The notes under the pieces were generated by a model that was given only the letters and a program-made list of their open reading frames with translations, made no database searches and had not been told where the DNA came from. A stretch of 46,756 bases of DNA from Rhodospirillaceae bacterium (GTDB lineage: Bacteria > Pseudomonadota > Alphaproteobacteria > UBA8366 > GCA-2717185), in NCBI GenBank assembly GCA_002717185.1, contig PBDC01000078.1, positions 1 to 46,756 on the forward strand. The letters are read 5' to 3'. Both the position numbers and the translations under genes were made by a program. This document shows, one piece after another, positions 1-9,002 of this stretch; the first letter of the stretch is position 1, and the number at the start of each line of letters is the position of its first letter.

Positions 1-572
1 ACTCTGCAACAGACTATTCGGCGCAGGTGACATCGCTCATAGGAATATCAATTCCTGAGTTTTGGTTTGCCATCATGTGCGTCATTTTGTTTTCACTACA
101 TCTCGGTTGGCTGCCATCCTCAGGATATGTCAGTCCGCTCGAGGACTTGGGCCAGAGTATCTACTACCTCATCTTACCAGCGCTGGCGGTCGGGTTCCGG
201 CAGGCGGCCTATACCACGCGGCTCACCCGGTCCAGTATGTTGGATGAAATGAACAAGGAATACGTGGATACGGCGCGGTCGCTCGGTTTTTCCGAACCGA
301 AAGTGATATACAAATACACGCTCCGGAACGCACTGATCCCGACTATCACGATCAGCGGTCTGCAATTGGCTAACCTTCTCGGTGGCACAGTTGTGTTAGA
401 AACCATATTCGCCTGGCCAGGTGTCGGACAAGCGATCTACCTTGCAATCATCGATCATGATTACCCACTCATTCAGGCAGGTATTCTCGTCCTCGGCATA
501 ATTGTCGTTGTGGTTAATCTACTGGTCGACCTCCTTTATCGCGTCTTGAACCCGCGCGTAGCGCTGGGCTAA
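1..572 (+). CDS. ABC transporter permease, DppB/OppB family (5' partial)
   Basis: This is the C-terminal part of an inner-membrane permease of a dipeptide/oligopeptide/nickel-type ABC importer. The reading frame is open from base 3 and continues upstream of the window, so the start is missing; an internal GTG at 27 is not the true start. The visible part carries the family's 'SLIGISIPEFW' segment, several hydrophobic membrane spans, and the cytoplasmic EAA coupling loop ('YVDTARSLGFSEPKVIYKYT', then 'LRNALIPT'). It ends with the usual last helix and 'VLNPRVALG'. The second permease gene follows 13 nt downstream, so the two are one transcription unit. The substrate cannot be told, because the periplasmic binding protein gene is not in the window. 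Confidence 0.93.
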   Translation, partial: SATDYSAQVTSLIGISIPEFWFAIMCVILFSLHLGWLPSSGYVSPLEDLGQSIYYLILPALAVGFRQAAYTTRLTRSSMLDEMNKEYVDTARSLGFSEPKVIYKYTLRNALIPTITISGLQLANLLGGTVVLETIFAWPGVGQAIYLAIIDHDYPLIQAGILVLGIIVVVVNLLVDLLYRVLNPRVALG

Positions 573-585
573 GAGGGCCGAGATC

Positions 586-1536
586 ATGGCAAGCACAGAA
601 TTTCAAAACGGACGCCGCTCGATTGAAGAGGCGATCAAACCACCAACAATCGGCGAGCGACTAGCACGTTATCGCGTCATTTTAGGCGATGCCCTTTCAG
701 AGCTTTACAAGAGCAAGACCGCGTTCATCGGTTTTATGATGCTCGTGACGTTGTTCACGATTCTGATTCTGACACCTGTACTTACGAAATATGATCCGAT
801 CAAGCCGGACTACAATGCGTTCCTGCAGGAACCTAGTGCCGAGCACATCATGGGGACGGACCGGTACGGCCGGGATATCTATTCTCGCGTCCTGTGGGGC
901 GGCCGACGGTTGGTGTCTATAGCTATATTCGCGGTGATCTTTGGGCTCGCCATCGGTATTCCCTACGGTGTGCTATCGGGATATTACGGCGGTTGGGCCG
1001 ACTCAATCGCAATGCGAATATGCGACGGATTATTGGCATTCCCTGGAATCCTCTTATACCTCCTAATCGTAACTCTTGCGCGGGAGTGGAAGCTCGAAGG
1101 CTTCTGGAACGACCTCATATTGATTTTCGCACTCGGGTTCGCCTTCTTCCCGGAAGCCGCACGGCTGGTGCGAAGTACTGTCCTGACCGAGAAAGAAAAG
1201 GAGTATGTCGAGGCGTCGCACACAATTGGTGAGGCGAACCTCTATATCGCGATGCGTCAAATTCTGCCTAACTGCATCTCGCCTTTAATTGTGAACGCGA
1301 CGGTTCGGTTGGGCTTTGTCATTCTTATAATCGCCGCCCTTTCGTTCCTGGGATTAGGCTCGCCGCCACCGACACCCGATTGGGGTGCTGACCTCAGTTC
1401 GTCCCGAGACCATATGGAACAGAACCCGCTACTTGCTATCTTCCCTGGCCTGGCGATCTGTTACACAGTCCTGGCGTTCAACCTGTTCGGTGATGGCCTG
1501 CGCGATATCCTCGACCCCCGGTTAGCCGAGCGGTAG
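586..1536 (+). CDS. ABC transporter permease, DppC/OppC family
   Basis: Second inner-membrane permease of the peptide-type importer, 316 aa, a normal length for the family. It has the N-terminal OppC_N helix (residues about 40-65), then 'HIMGTDRYGRDIYSRVLWG', the family hallmark, five further hydrophobic spans, an EAA loop near residues 205-225 ('EASHTIGEANLYIAMRQILP') and the C-terminal 'LFGDGLRDILDPR'. The start ATG lies 13 nt after the stop of the first permease with a purine-rich site before it. The ATPase genes that should energise it lie on the opposite strand just beyond a shared terminator, which is unusual because these genes are normally one operon. Family assignment is secure; peptide, glutathione or opine uptake cannot be separated from sequence alone. 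Confidence 0.95.
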   Translation: MASTEFQNGRRSIEEAIKPPTIGERLARYRVILGDALSELYKSKTAFIGFMMLVTLFTILILTPVLTKYDPIKPDYNAFLQEPSAEHIMGTDRYGRDIYSRVLWGGRRLVSIAIFAVIFGLAIGIPYGVLSGYYGGWADSIAMRICDGLLAFPGILLYLLIVTLAREWKLEGFWNDLILIFALGFAFFPEAARLVRSTVLTEKEKEYVEASHTIGEANLYIAMRQILPNCISPLIVNATVRLGFVILIIAALSFLGLGSPPPTPDWGADLSSSRDHMEQNPLLAIFPGLAICYTVLAFNLFGDGLRDILDPRLAER

Positions 1537-1588
1537 AAAATAGAAAAAGGGAACGATCCGATTAGACCCTTCCCCCAACGAAAAATCC

Positions 1589-1618
1589 AAACGCCGGTGC
1601 AAAATTGCACCGGCGTTT
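1589..1618. terminator. bidirectional intrinsic terminator
   Basis: A perfect inverted repeat with 14-base arms (AAACGCCGGTGCAA and its complement) separated by two bases lies between the convergent permease and ATPase genes. It is GC-rich in the middle and A/T at both ends, so it gives a T-tailed hairpin on either strand. It probably ends transcription from both sides. Confidence 0.85.
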
Positions 1619-1624
1619 GTCTTA

Positions 1625-2602
1625 TTAGACTTTATGGCAAGCCACGTAGTGACCAGTTCCATCATCGATCAGGTCCGGTGCCACTTCCGCACAGTAGTCA
1701 TCGGCCAAAGGACAACGAGCGCACAGGCGGCAACCAGGCGGCGGATCGATCGGTGTCGCCACTTCACCCTTTAGCACCAGATGCGGCGGCGGTTTATCCG
1801 GATCGGCCTCTGGGACCGCTTCGAGCAGAGCCTTTGTATAGGGGTGCTTTGCCCGTTCGAAAATATCCGAAACATCTCCAGCTTCCACAATCTTGCCTAC
1901 ATACATGACCGCGACACGATCGCTGATGTGACGGATCACACTGAGATCATGAGCGATGAACAGATACGTCAGTGAGAACTGCTCCTGCAGATCGCGAAAC
2001 AGATTTAGGATCTGAGCCTGAATCGAAACGTCCAATGCGGAGACCGGTTCGTCACCGATAATCAATTCCGGATCCACCGCCAGTGCACGGGCGATAGCTA
2101 TCCGTTGCCGTTGGCCACCACTGAATTCGTGCGGGTAGCGGTCCGCGTGTTCCTCACCAAGGCCAACGAGGCCCAGCAACTCCAGTACCCTACGCCGTTT
2201 CTCCGACCAGGACTTGGCCAGATTGTGAACCTCAAGCGGGCGACTGAGGATCTGCATGATCGTTTTACGCGGGTTTAACGAACTATAGGGGTCCTGAAAA
2301 ACCAACTGCACTGACTTGCGCACATCTTGCATCTGCGTCCGGTTGAAGTTCAAAAGGTTCTCGCCCTTGAACATAACCTCGCCTTCACTAGGCTCGACCA
2401 GTCTGGTGATCAACCGAGCCGTAGTCGATTTACCGCACCCGCTTTCGCCAACAAGGCCCAACGTTTCGCCGCGTTTGATGAAAAAATCGATACCATCGAC
2501 GGCCTTAAGCGTCCGAGTCTTGCCAGCAATCCGCGAAACAATGTCATTGTCGAGCATAAAATGCTTGGCCAGGCCGCGGACTTCGAGAAGATTTTCGCTC
2601 AT
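1625..2602 (-). CDS. peptide ABC transporter ATP-binding protein, DppF/OppF type
   Basis: Cytoplasmic ATPase subunit, 325 aa. It shows Walker A 'GESGCGKST', the ABC signature 'FSGGQRQRIAIARAL', Walker B plus D-loop 'LIIGDEPVSALDVS', the switch His in 'FIAHDLSVIRH', and the C-terminal oligopeptide/dipeptide extension with clustered cysteines ('GCRLCARCPLADDYC'). I place the start at the ATG of MSENLLEVRG because GGAAG stands 7 nt before it; a longer reading would overlap the upstream gene. It follows the other ATPase gene by 25 nt and forms a two-gene unit with it. It very likely pairs with the DppD-type ATPase to drive the two permeases encoded on the other strand. Confidence 0.94.
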   Translation of the reverse strand: MSENLLEVRGLAKHFMLDNDIVSRIAGKTRTLKAVDGIDFFIKRGETLGLVGESGCGKSTTARLITRLVEPSEGEVMFKGENLLNFNRTQMQDVRKSVQLVFQDPYSSLNPRKTIMQILSRPLEVHNLAKSWSEKRRRVLELLGLVGLGEEHADRYPHEFSGGQRQRIAIARALAVDPELIIGDEPVSALDVSIQAQILNLFRDLQEQFSLTYLFIAHDLSVIRHISDRVAVMYVGKIVEAGDVSDIFERAKHPYTKALLEAVPEADPDKPPPHLVLKGEVATPIDPPPGCRLCARCPLADDYCAEVAPDLIDDGTGHYVACHKV

Positions 2603-2627
2603 CTGTATTTCTTCCAATTCTCGCCGA

Positions 2628-3596
2628 TCAATTATGCAGATGACACGCCGCGTAGTGACCAGGCGCAATTTCTTTCATCTTCGGAATTTCTTTCTGGCAT
2701 ATATCCATCGCATGATCGCACCGCGGATGGAATTTACAGCCAGTCGGCGGGTTCATCATGTTACAGACCAAGCCTTTAATAGGCGTTAGATATTTGGACT
2801 GATGATCAAGCCGCGGGATTGAGTTCAACAGTCCTTGCGTATACGGGTGTTGCGGGTTTTTAAAAATTTCCTGCTTAGACGCCAATTCAACAATATGAGA
2901 CGCATACATTACCCCGATAGTATCGCAGGCATGTGCAACGACGCCCAAATTATGGGTGATGAAAATCAGCGACATGCCAAACCGTTCGATCATGCTTTCG
3001 ATCAGTTCCAGAATCGTTGCCTGGATCGTCACGTCTAGCGCTGTCGTCGGCTCGTCCGCAATCAAGAAAGTAGGATCGCAATTTAGCGCCATCGCGAGCA
3101 TAACCCGCTGGCGCATACCTCCACTGAATTCGTGCACATAGCTGTCCAAGCGTGAGCCCGGCGATGGGATGCCGACCAGCGACAACAATTCGATAACGCG
3201 TTCGTCAGCTTCCTTCTTGCTCATCCCCATATTGGTGCGCAAGGCATCGCCAATCTGACTGCCGACAGTGAAGACTGGGTTCAGCGCACTCATCGGCTCC
3301 TGGAAGACCATGGCAACCTTTTTGCCACGCATCTCTCGCATCTCACTGTCGGACTTGTCGTAGACGCTATCGCCTTCAAATAGGACTTTTCCTTTGACAA
3401 TTTCACCCGGCGGCATTGGAACTAACCGCATTATTGAACGGGCGGTCACGGTCTTTCCCGACCCTGATTCGCCAACCAGACCGAATGTCTCGCCACGTTT
3501 CACCGAGAAGGAGACCCCATTGACAGCAGTCAAATCGCCTCGCTTCAATTTAAATCGGATTGTCAGATCGTCGAGTTCAAGAACATTGTCCGACAT
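2628..3596 (-). CDS. peptide ABC transporter ATP-binding protein, DppD/OppD type
   Basis: Cytoplasmic ATPase subunit, 322 aa, of the same importer. It has Walker A 'GESGSGKT', the signature 'FSGGMRQRVMLAMAL', Walker B 'FLIADEPTTALDVT', the switch 'FITHNLGVVAHACD', and the C-terminal oligo_HPY region with 'PPTGCKFHPRCDHAMDIC', whose cysteines are conserved in this subfamily. It is the first gene of the ATPase pair. Upstream, 3597-3698 separates it from the terminator of the acyl-CoA synthetase gene and should hold its promoter. The DppD versus DppF naming rests on the different C-terminal tails and the gene order, so treat it as type rather than as a proven orthologue. Confidence 0.94.
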   Translation of the reverse strand: MSDNVLELDDLTIRFKLKRGDLTAVNGVSFSVKRGETFGLVGESGSGKTVTARSIMRLVPMPPGEIVKGKVLFEGDSVYDKSDSEMREMRGKKVAMVFQEPMSALNPVFTVGSQIGDALRTNMGMSKKEADERVIELLSLVGIPSPGSRLDSYVHEFSGGMRQRVMLAMALNCDPTFLIADEPTTALDVTIQATILELIESMIERFGMSLIFITHNLGVVAHACDTIGVMYASHIVELASKQEIFKNPQHPYTQGLLNSIPRLDHQSKYLTPIKGLVCNMMNPPTGCKFHPRCDHAMDICQKEIPKMKEIAPGHYAACHLHN

Positions 3597-3698
3597 ACCT
3601 TACAGTGCCCCCCTATTCTAACTTCCGCCTTGTTTGCTTCTCGTTTTCCCTCTCAGGGATGGCGGATTGTGAGCGCACCTTAACAACCGCGCCCCGTA

Positions 3699-3725
3699 AT
3701 AAAAAGCCACAAATCACCGTGGCTT
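3699..3725 (-). terminator. intrinsic terminator after the acyl-CoA synthetase gene
   Basis: On the minus strand, 'AAGCCAC' and 'GTGGCTT' form a 7-bp stem around an 8-nt loop, followed by TTTATT. The first arm overlaps the stop codon of the acyl-CoA synthetase gene. It closes the dioxygenase to CoA-synthetase operon and separates it from the ABC ATPase genes on the same strand. Confidence 0.8.
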
Positions 3726-5871
3726 AGTCTCCTTCCCGCTTTACGATAAGCGCATCTACCACTGACAGGCCTTTCCCTTGCGCGTGGACCAGCACAGGGT
3801 TCAAGTCGATCTCAGCAATCTCGTTCCGCCAGTCATCAGCGATTTGTGACACGGTGACCATTAGGTCCACCAGCGCTGTAATGTCCGACGGGGGTTGACC
3901 CCGAACGCCATGCAACAAAGCAATGCCTTGCAACTGCTCCAACATCGCCCGCGCTTCATCTGAGCCCACCGGAGCAGGTGCAAATACCACATCACGTATA
4001 ACTTCGACATAGATGCCACCAAGTCCAATCATCAGCATCGGACCGAACGCCGCGTCATTATTGACGCCGAGGATGATCTCCCGGCCCGTTGGTGCCATGG
4101 GCTGCACCAGCACGCCGTCAATTTGCGCCTTGCCCCGATAGGAGCGAGCCTGCGCCATAACTAATTCGTATCCCTCGCGCACCGCTTTCGCCCCTTCGAC
4201 CCCAAGCGCAACGGCATCGGCCTCGGTCTTGTGCAGAATATCCGGTGATTGAATCTTAAGAGCAACCGGCCCGTCTATCACCGTCGCGGCCTCGACAGCA
4301 GCGGCGGCGTTGGCCGCTAACACTTCTTCGGGAACTTCCACGCCATAGGCTTTCAGAACCTGCTTTGCTTGGAACTCGGTCAAAGTCCTTCTGCCCGATA
4401 GCAGCAGTTCAGCGCCCCTGGCCGAGCGTCGCGACTTTGTTAAGATCTCTGGCGCTTTAAGGAAATTCTCGCGATAAGCACGATAATCCGCCATACATCC
4501 GACCACATGGGCGCAATTCCGCATGTTGGTATACAGTGGATATCCCGCGCGTCCGATGATCTCGAAACCTTCCGGCTTCGGCATCGTATAGGAATTAAAT
4601 ACGATTGGTTTCTCGGTCTCGCGCGCCACCTGCGCCATGGCGTCGAATTCAGCCTCGTAACGAGACGCATTGCGCGCCGAACTTATAGCGATGATCGCGT
4701 CCACTTCGTCGGACGTCGCGACCATCTTCGATAAATTCGCATATCCCACCGTGCGGACCGCCTGCGCTGTTCCATCCACGGGATTTTGCGAGGTGCCGTA
4801 GCTTGGCAAGTGCGCGTCAATCGCCGATCGCGTCTTATCGTCAAGCGTTGGTACGATCAGACCCTCAGCACTCGCCGTGTCTGCCATCCAGCCACCGGCA
4901 CCGCCGGACCCTGTAATGATCCCAACCCGTTTGCCCTTCGGCAACTTGTCTCGCCAATAGGAGAACCCTGCCGCGATATCGACAATCTCCTCGATATCTC
5001 GGCCCTCGATCACGCCATAACGTTCGAACATCGCATTGTAGGCGGCATAGGAACCGGCGAGCGCTGCTGTATGCGAGGCTGCCGCCCGCTGTCCTGCTTG
5101 GGAATGACCGATTTTGGTAACGATAATCGGTTTGCCGGCCCGCATCGCCTTCTCGGCTACGGTAGGGAAAAGCGACGGTGTCTTAATATCCTCGATGAAC
5201 ATGACGATGACGTCAGTACCGTCCTGATTCAGCATGTAGTCGACAAGTTGAAACCCTTCTAGGCAAGCTTCGTTGCCAGTCGTCACTACATAGCTGAAAG
5301 GTAGTTGTTTTGGACGGCCGCGATCGTAGAAAGCAAAACCCATGCCACCGCTTTGCGCGACGACACCGATGCGGCCCTCCTTTCGGAACTCCGGAAGCAA
5401 CGGCGTATCCGGATCGTCAACCGCCGGACTGAAAGTCGGGCAGAAGTCGAGCGCCATGTTGGCGAACCCCTCGGAGTTCGGTCCACATACCGCCATATCG
5501 TATTTCTCAGCTATCTCGCGGATACGACGTTGCTGCTTTTCACCCTCACCACCGACTTCCTCCGCGAACCCCGAAGTAATGATCTGCGCCGCCTTAACCC
5601 CCATGGCACCGCATTCTTCCAATGTATCGGGTACGTAGGCGGAGGGGATAATCAGCACGGCCATATCGACAGTTTCGGGCAGGTCGGACACCTTACGATA
5701 AGCCTTCAGCCCCATCACCTCGTCATGGCTGCGGCTGACCGGATATACTTTGCCCTTGTAAGGGTGGCAGCCTAGCACATGCATGATACGGCCACGCAAG
5801 ATATGAGTGTCGGGAGACGCGCCCACAACGGCAATACTCGTCGGCGAAAGAAGAGCTCCAATATCGGGCAT
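3724..5871 (-). CDS. acyl-CoA synthetase, ADP(NDP)-forming type
   Basis: 715-aa fused enzyme of the acetate--CoA ligase (ADP-forming)/acyl-CoA synthetase family, which makes acyl-CoA from acid, CoA and ATP through a phosphohistidine. The N-terminal CoA-binding Rossmann domain is seen at residues about 8-100 ('SIAVVGASPDTHILRGRIMH'). Succinyl-CoA-ligase-like domains follow, with the probable phospho-His in 'AAASHTAALAGS', and a C-terminal ATP-grasp domain from about residue 490 ('LTEFQAKQVLKAYGVEVPEE', 'GPVALKIQSPDILHKTEADA', 'EIDLNPVLVHAQGKG'). It is the last gene of the operon that begins with the TauD-like gene, 26 nt after an acyl-CoA dehydrogenase gene, and is followed at once by a terminator. 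It likely activates an organic acid for the two dehydrogenases upstream. The acid is unknown. Confidence 0.93.
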   Translation of the reverse strand: MPDIGALLSPTSIAVVGASPDTHILRGRIMHVLGCHPYKGKVYPVSRSHDEVMGLKAYRKVSDLPETVDMAVLIIPSAYVPDTLEECGAMGVKAAQIITSGFAEEVGGEGEKQQRRIREIAEKYDMAVCGPNSEGFANMALDFCPTFSPAVDDPDTPLLPEFRKEGRIGVVAQSGGMGFAFYDRGRPKQLPFSYVVTTGNEACLEGFQLVDYMLNQDGTDVIVMFIEDIKTPSLFPTVAEKAMRAGKPIIVTKIGHSQAGQRAAASHTAALAGSYAAYNAMFERYGVIEGRDIEEIVDIAAGFSYWRDKLPKGKRVGIITGSGGAGGWMADTASAEGLIVPTLDDKTRSAIDAHLPSYGTSQNPVDGTAQAVRTVGYANLSKMVATSDEVDAIIAISSARNASRYEAEFDAMAQVARETEKPIVFNSYTMPKPEGFEIIGRAGYPLYTNMRNCAHVVGCMADYRAYRENFLKAPEILTKSRRSARGAELLLSGRRTLTEFQAKQVLKAYGVEVPEEVLAANAAAAVEAATVIDGPVALKIQSPDILHKTEADAVALGVEGAKAVREGYELVMAQARSYRGKAQIDGVLVQPMAPTGREIILGVNNDAAFGPMLMIGLGGIYVEVIRDVVFAPAPVGSDEARAMLEQLQGIALLHGVRGQPPSDITALVDLMVTVSQIADDWRNEIAEIDLNPVLVHAQGKGLSVVDALIVKREGD

Positions 5872-5897
5872 AAGTGATCAAATCCGCTTGTGACGTC

Positions 5898-7061
5898 CTA
5901 CCGCAGGCCCAGTCCACGGGCAATTATGCCGCGCAGTATCTCACGTGAACCGCCCTGGATGGTAAGTTTTGGTGCGATCATGGTGGCGAAGCGCAGCAAC
6001 TCGTCAAAATCGGCCCGGTTACCAGCATCCTCGTCAACAAAAGCCGCCAATTGCCGCGCCTTAGCCGGCAGGTCCTGCTCCCAGTTCGTGCCAAGATCCT
6101 TAACAATCGAACCTTCAAGGGTAGGTTCCTTGCCCGCCTGTAACATGCCATTAACCGAGACGGACATTCGCCGTAGTGTGTGCAACTGCGCCACCAGGCG
6201 GCCAATCCCTTCCGCACCGCGCGTGTCCGGCTTGTCTCCCAAGGCGCGCACTAATTCGGTGAGAATGTAAATCGTTTCCAGGAAGCGTTCCGGCCCGCCG
6301 CGTTCATAAGCCAATTCGCTGGTCGCTTGCTTCCAAGCGAAATCGATTTCACCCAGCACATTTTCTTCTGGCACGAAGGCATCCTCGAAAACCACCTCAT
6401 TGAACTCGTGGATACCGGTCATGTGATGGATCGGGTTCACGGTTATACCTTTGGTGTTCTTCATATCCACCAAAAATTGTGTTAGCCCGTGCCGGCGGTT
6501 CTCCTCTGTCGAAGCGGAGGTCCGGAACAGCCCTATCATGTAATCAGCAAGGTGCGCACTACTGGTCCAAACCTTGGCTCCGTTGATCAAAAAGCCGCCA
6601 TCAGTCTTAGTCGCCCGCGTGCTGGCCGCGAATAGGTCGGAACCGGATCCGGGCTCGCTCATGCCGATGCAAAAACAGCACTCGCCTCGGGTGATACGTG
6701 GCAGGATATCGTCTTTGATGTGGTCCGGCGCGTATTTGATCAGTACCGGGCCGCTCTGCCGATCAGCGGTGAAATGCACCCGAGTTGGCGCGCTGACGGC
6801 ACGAAATTCCTCGGTAACCACGTAGCGCTCTAAGAAACTTCGCTCCTGCCCACCATATTTCTTCGGCCAGGTCATGCCGATCCAGCCGCGTTCGCCGACG
6901 CGGCGGCTGAATTCCGGATTGAACCCGTCACGATAGGGCGCGGTGACCGGATCGAAGTTACCGGCCGCTATTTCCTCGTTCAAGAATTCACGCACTTCTA
7001 TGCGCAGTTCCTCGGCCTCGGGTAACAGGCGGATCGGATCGAACTGAATTGCACTGGACAT
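5898..7061 (-). CDS. acyl-CoA dehydrogenase (large-subunit type)
   Basis: 387-aa flavoprotein of the acyl-CoA dehydrogenase family, which introduces the alpha-beta double bond into an acyl-CoA and passes electrons to ETF. It has the N-terminal helical domain with 'GWIGMTWPKKYGGQERSF', the middle FAD/substrate segment 'GMSEPGSGSDLFAASTRATK' and 'GAKVWTSSAHLADY', and the C-terminal 'GGSREILRGIIARGLGL'. It sits 12 nt after a second, shorter dehydrogenase gene. Adjacent unequal pairs of this kind often form alpha2beta2 enzymes, as in actinobacterial steroid catabolism, and that is the likely arrangement here. The chemistry is secure at family level; the substrate is not known. Confidence 0.93.
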   Translation of the reverse strand: MSSAIQFDPIRLLPEAEELRIEVREFLNEEIAAGNFDPVTAPYRDGFNPEFSRRVGERGWIGMTWPKKYGGQERSFLERYVVTEEFRAVSAPTRVHFTADRQSGPVLIKYAPDHIKDDILPRITRGECCFCIGMSEPGSGSDLFAASTRATKTDGGFLINGAKVWTSSAHLADYMIGLFRTSASTEENRRHGLTQFLVDMKNTKGITVNPIHHMTGIHEFNEVVFEDAFVPEENVLGEIDFAWKQATSELAYERGGPERFLETIYILTELVRALGDKPDTRGAEGIGRLVAQLHTLRRMSVSVNGMLQAGKEPTLEGSIVKDLGTNWEQDLPAKARQLAAFVDEDAGNRADFDELLRFATMIAPKLTIQGGSREILRGIIARGLGLR

Positions 7062-7073
7062 TGTCTGCTCCCG

Positions 7074-8135
7074 TTACTGAACTGCCACCATTGGCCATAC
7101 TTCATCGGCGCCGCGCGCCGCTACCATGTGGCCAAGCCGCACCGCCCAGGTGCTCTCACTGCCGAAATCGTCCCGCCACGACCACAGCCGTGTGGTGAAG
7201 CGGTGTAGGATATGTTCCGCTGTGAACCCGATCGCGCCATGTGCCTGATGAGCAATACCAGCTCCTTCACCCGCCGCCTCGCCAACTCGGATCTTCGCCG
7301 ATGCCACTTCGAGAAATACGTGATCATCGAAGGCTTCGGCGTGCCCCAAAGTGTAAGCCACCGACCCTGCCGCCGCGATCGCCGCCGCCGTTTCTCCACC
7401 GAGGCGCGCCAAATTGTGCTGCACCGCCTGGAACTTTCCAATTGGCCTCTCAAACGCAACGCGTTCCTTGGCATATTCGACAGAAATGTCGAGGATAGCC
7501 TGCAACGCCCCAGCCATCTGAGCCGACCGCGCCGCCGCCCCCATCTGCATCAGCGCCTCCTCGTTCAAACCATCAACCGGCTCAGAAATTTCTTCCGGTA
7601 CCACGCCATCGAAGCCGACCCGGCTTCGTGCTTCGAGAGCAAGGCTACTACCCTCACCAACGGCGCAGGTATTCCGGTCGACAATCGCAACTACATAATC
7701 GTCGCCACGACGTGCCAAGACGGCAATTCTTTCAGCCTCATCGGCAAATGGAATGTCACGTACAGAGCCGGATAAAGAGCCATCCTCACTCAAGGTCAAG
7801 CTTTCTCCGGCTCGTACGGGCGCGATCGTCATCGCACCCATTGGGACGATCAGGCCGGCCTGGGATAACAGCCATCCGGCCAACAAGGTCTCGGCCAGCG
7901 GGACCGGCACAGCGAATTCACCGGAGACTCGCAGCACGTCGAAACCGTCGACGATCGTCGCGCCCGCCCCTCCCAGTTCGTCCGGCGTCCAGGCCTGTGT
8001 CAACCCCGCTTCCTCTAACGCGGACCATAGTGGCGCCTTCCAGCCGTCATCCGCCGAGTTAGTAATTGTCTGCGGGTCACAGAGATCTTGGAAGATCCGG
8101 GTTGTCGCATCGATGATAATATTGTCGTCGCTCAT
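7074..8135 (-). CDS. acyl-CoA dehydrogenase (small-subunit type)
   Basis: 353-aa acyl-CoA dehydrogenase-like protein. The N-terminal half is divergent ('WTPDELGGAGATIVDGFDVL'), while the C-terminal helical domain is clear: 'YAKERVAFERPIGKFQAVQH', then 'QAHGAIGFTAEHILHRFTTR', then 'LWSWRDDFGSES'. This short, Ala-rich type commonly partners a full-length dehydrogenase encoded next door, here 12 nt downstream. It is the second gene of the minus-strand operon, 15 nt after the TauD-like gene. It may lack a functional active site of its own and serve as the partner subunit; that is inference from the family, not something I can show here. Confidence 0.9.
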   Translation of the reverse strand: MSDDNIIIDATTRIFQDLCDPQTITNSADDGWKAPLWSALEEAGLTQAWTPDELGGAGATIVDGFDVLRVSGEFAVPVPLAETLLAGWLLSQAGLIVPMGAMTIAPVRAGESLTLSEDGSLSGSVRDIPFADEAERIAVLARRGDDYVVAIVDRNTCAVGEGSSLALEARSRVGFDGVVPEEISEPVDGLNEEALMQMGAAARSAQMAGALQAILDISVEYAKERVAFERPIGKFQAVQHNLARLGGETAAAIAAAGSVAYTLGHAEAFDDHVFLEVASAKIRVGEAAGEGAGIAHQAHGAIGFTAEHILHRFTTRLWSWRDDFGSESTWAVRLGHMVAARGADEVWPMVAVQ

Positions 8136-8150
8136 TGTTGTCCGTTTCCC

Positions 8151-9002
8151 CTAGTGTGGCCGGTCGCCGGTAATCGTAGCTCGGTGCACACGTCGCCGCT
8201 CGCCATGATAGTCGTTGATCGCGAAATGCTGGACGCAGCGGTTATCCCAGATCGCCATGGTACCAACCTCCCAGCGAAAGCGGCAGGTAAATTCGGGTCG
8301 TACAGCGTGGGTTATAAGGTAATCGATTAGCGGCTTACTCTCAGCTGCGGTCATGCCGACAAAGCTCACCGTATGGGCGCTGTTCACATATAAGGCCTTC
8401 CGGCCAGTCTCCGGATGCGTACGGACGACTGGGTGCTCAGCCGTAATCTCGTCCGCTTTATCCAGATTTGTCGCCGTCATGCCGCTCTTATAGTCCATTC
8501 CCGCAGCGCGGCCACCGGTTCGGCGCAACGCCGCGCTGCTAACCCCTGTCAGCTGATCGATTAAGTGTTTCATGCCGTCAGACAGCGTGTCATATGCCTC
8601 ATACATGTTCGCGAACATTGTGTCACCGCCAGTCGAAGGCACTTCCAGCGCGTATAACGCGGTCCCCAGTGGGGGGGTTTCAAGGTAAGTCGTGTCCGAG
8701 TGCCAAACACCGCCGAAGTTCTTCGTCTCGTGCGGTTCTTTGATAATTTCGATGATCTCCGGCGCCTCGTCGAGGCCCTTGACGAAAGGATAGTCGTTTA
8801 GCGGTCCGAAACGACGTGCAAAAGCGGCCTGTTGTGGCGGGGTCAGTTTCTGATCGCGGATAAAGAGGACCTGATAGTCTAGAAAAGCCTGATGGATTTC
8901 GTCATAGACCTGGTTCGTGAAATTATCCGCGAGTTCGGCTCCCAAAATTTCCGCGCCTAGAGAACCTGCTATGGGCCGCACATCGATAGTTTGTTCTGCC
9001 AT
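8151..9002 (-). CDS. TauD/TfdA-family Fe(II)/2-oxoglutarate dioxygenase (copy 1)
   Basis: 283-aa non-haem iron oxygenase that couples 2-oxoglutarate decarboxylation to hydroxylation of a small substrate, as taurine or 2,4-D dioxygenases do. The iron facial triad is visible: His-x-Asp in 'VWHSDTTYLETPPLGTALYA' and the distal His in 'IWDNRCVQHFAINDYHG'. The 2-oxoglutarate-binding Arg lies in 'RRVHRATITGDRPH'. I choose the ATG of MAEQTIDVRP because GGGAGGAG stands just upstream; an earlier ATG has no such site. It is the first gene of the operon with two acyl-CoA dehydrogenases and a CoA synthetase, and it is divergent from a LysR regulator, its probable controller. The substrate is unknown; taurine is not implied. 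Confidence 0.93.
   Translation of the reverse strand: MAEQTIDVRPIAGSLGAEILGAELADNFTNQVYDEIHQAFLDYQVLFIRDQKLTPPQQAAFARRFGPLNDYPFVKGLDEAPEIIEIIKEPHETKNFGGVWHSDTTYLETPPLGTALYALEVPSTGGDTMFANMYEAYDTLSDGMKHLIDQLTGVSSAALRRTGGRAAGMDYKSGMTATNLDKADEITAEHPVVRTHPETGRKALYVNSAHTVSFVGMTAAESKPLIDYLITHAVRPEFTCRFRWEVGTMAIWDNRCVQHFAINDYHGERRRVHRATITGDRPH

Noticed and set aside
5898..8135. The two adjacent acyl-CoA dehydrogenases as a broken single gene.
   Set aside because: Each is a nearly full-length protein with its own N- and C-terminal domains, as in heteromeric enzymes.
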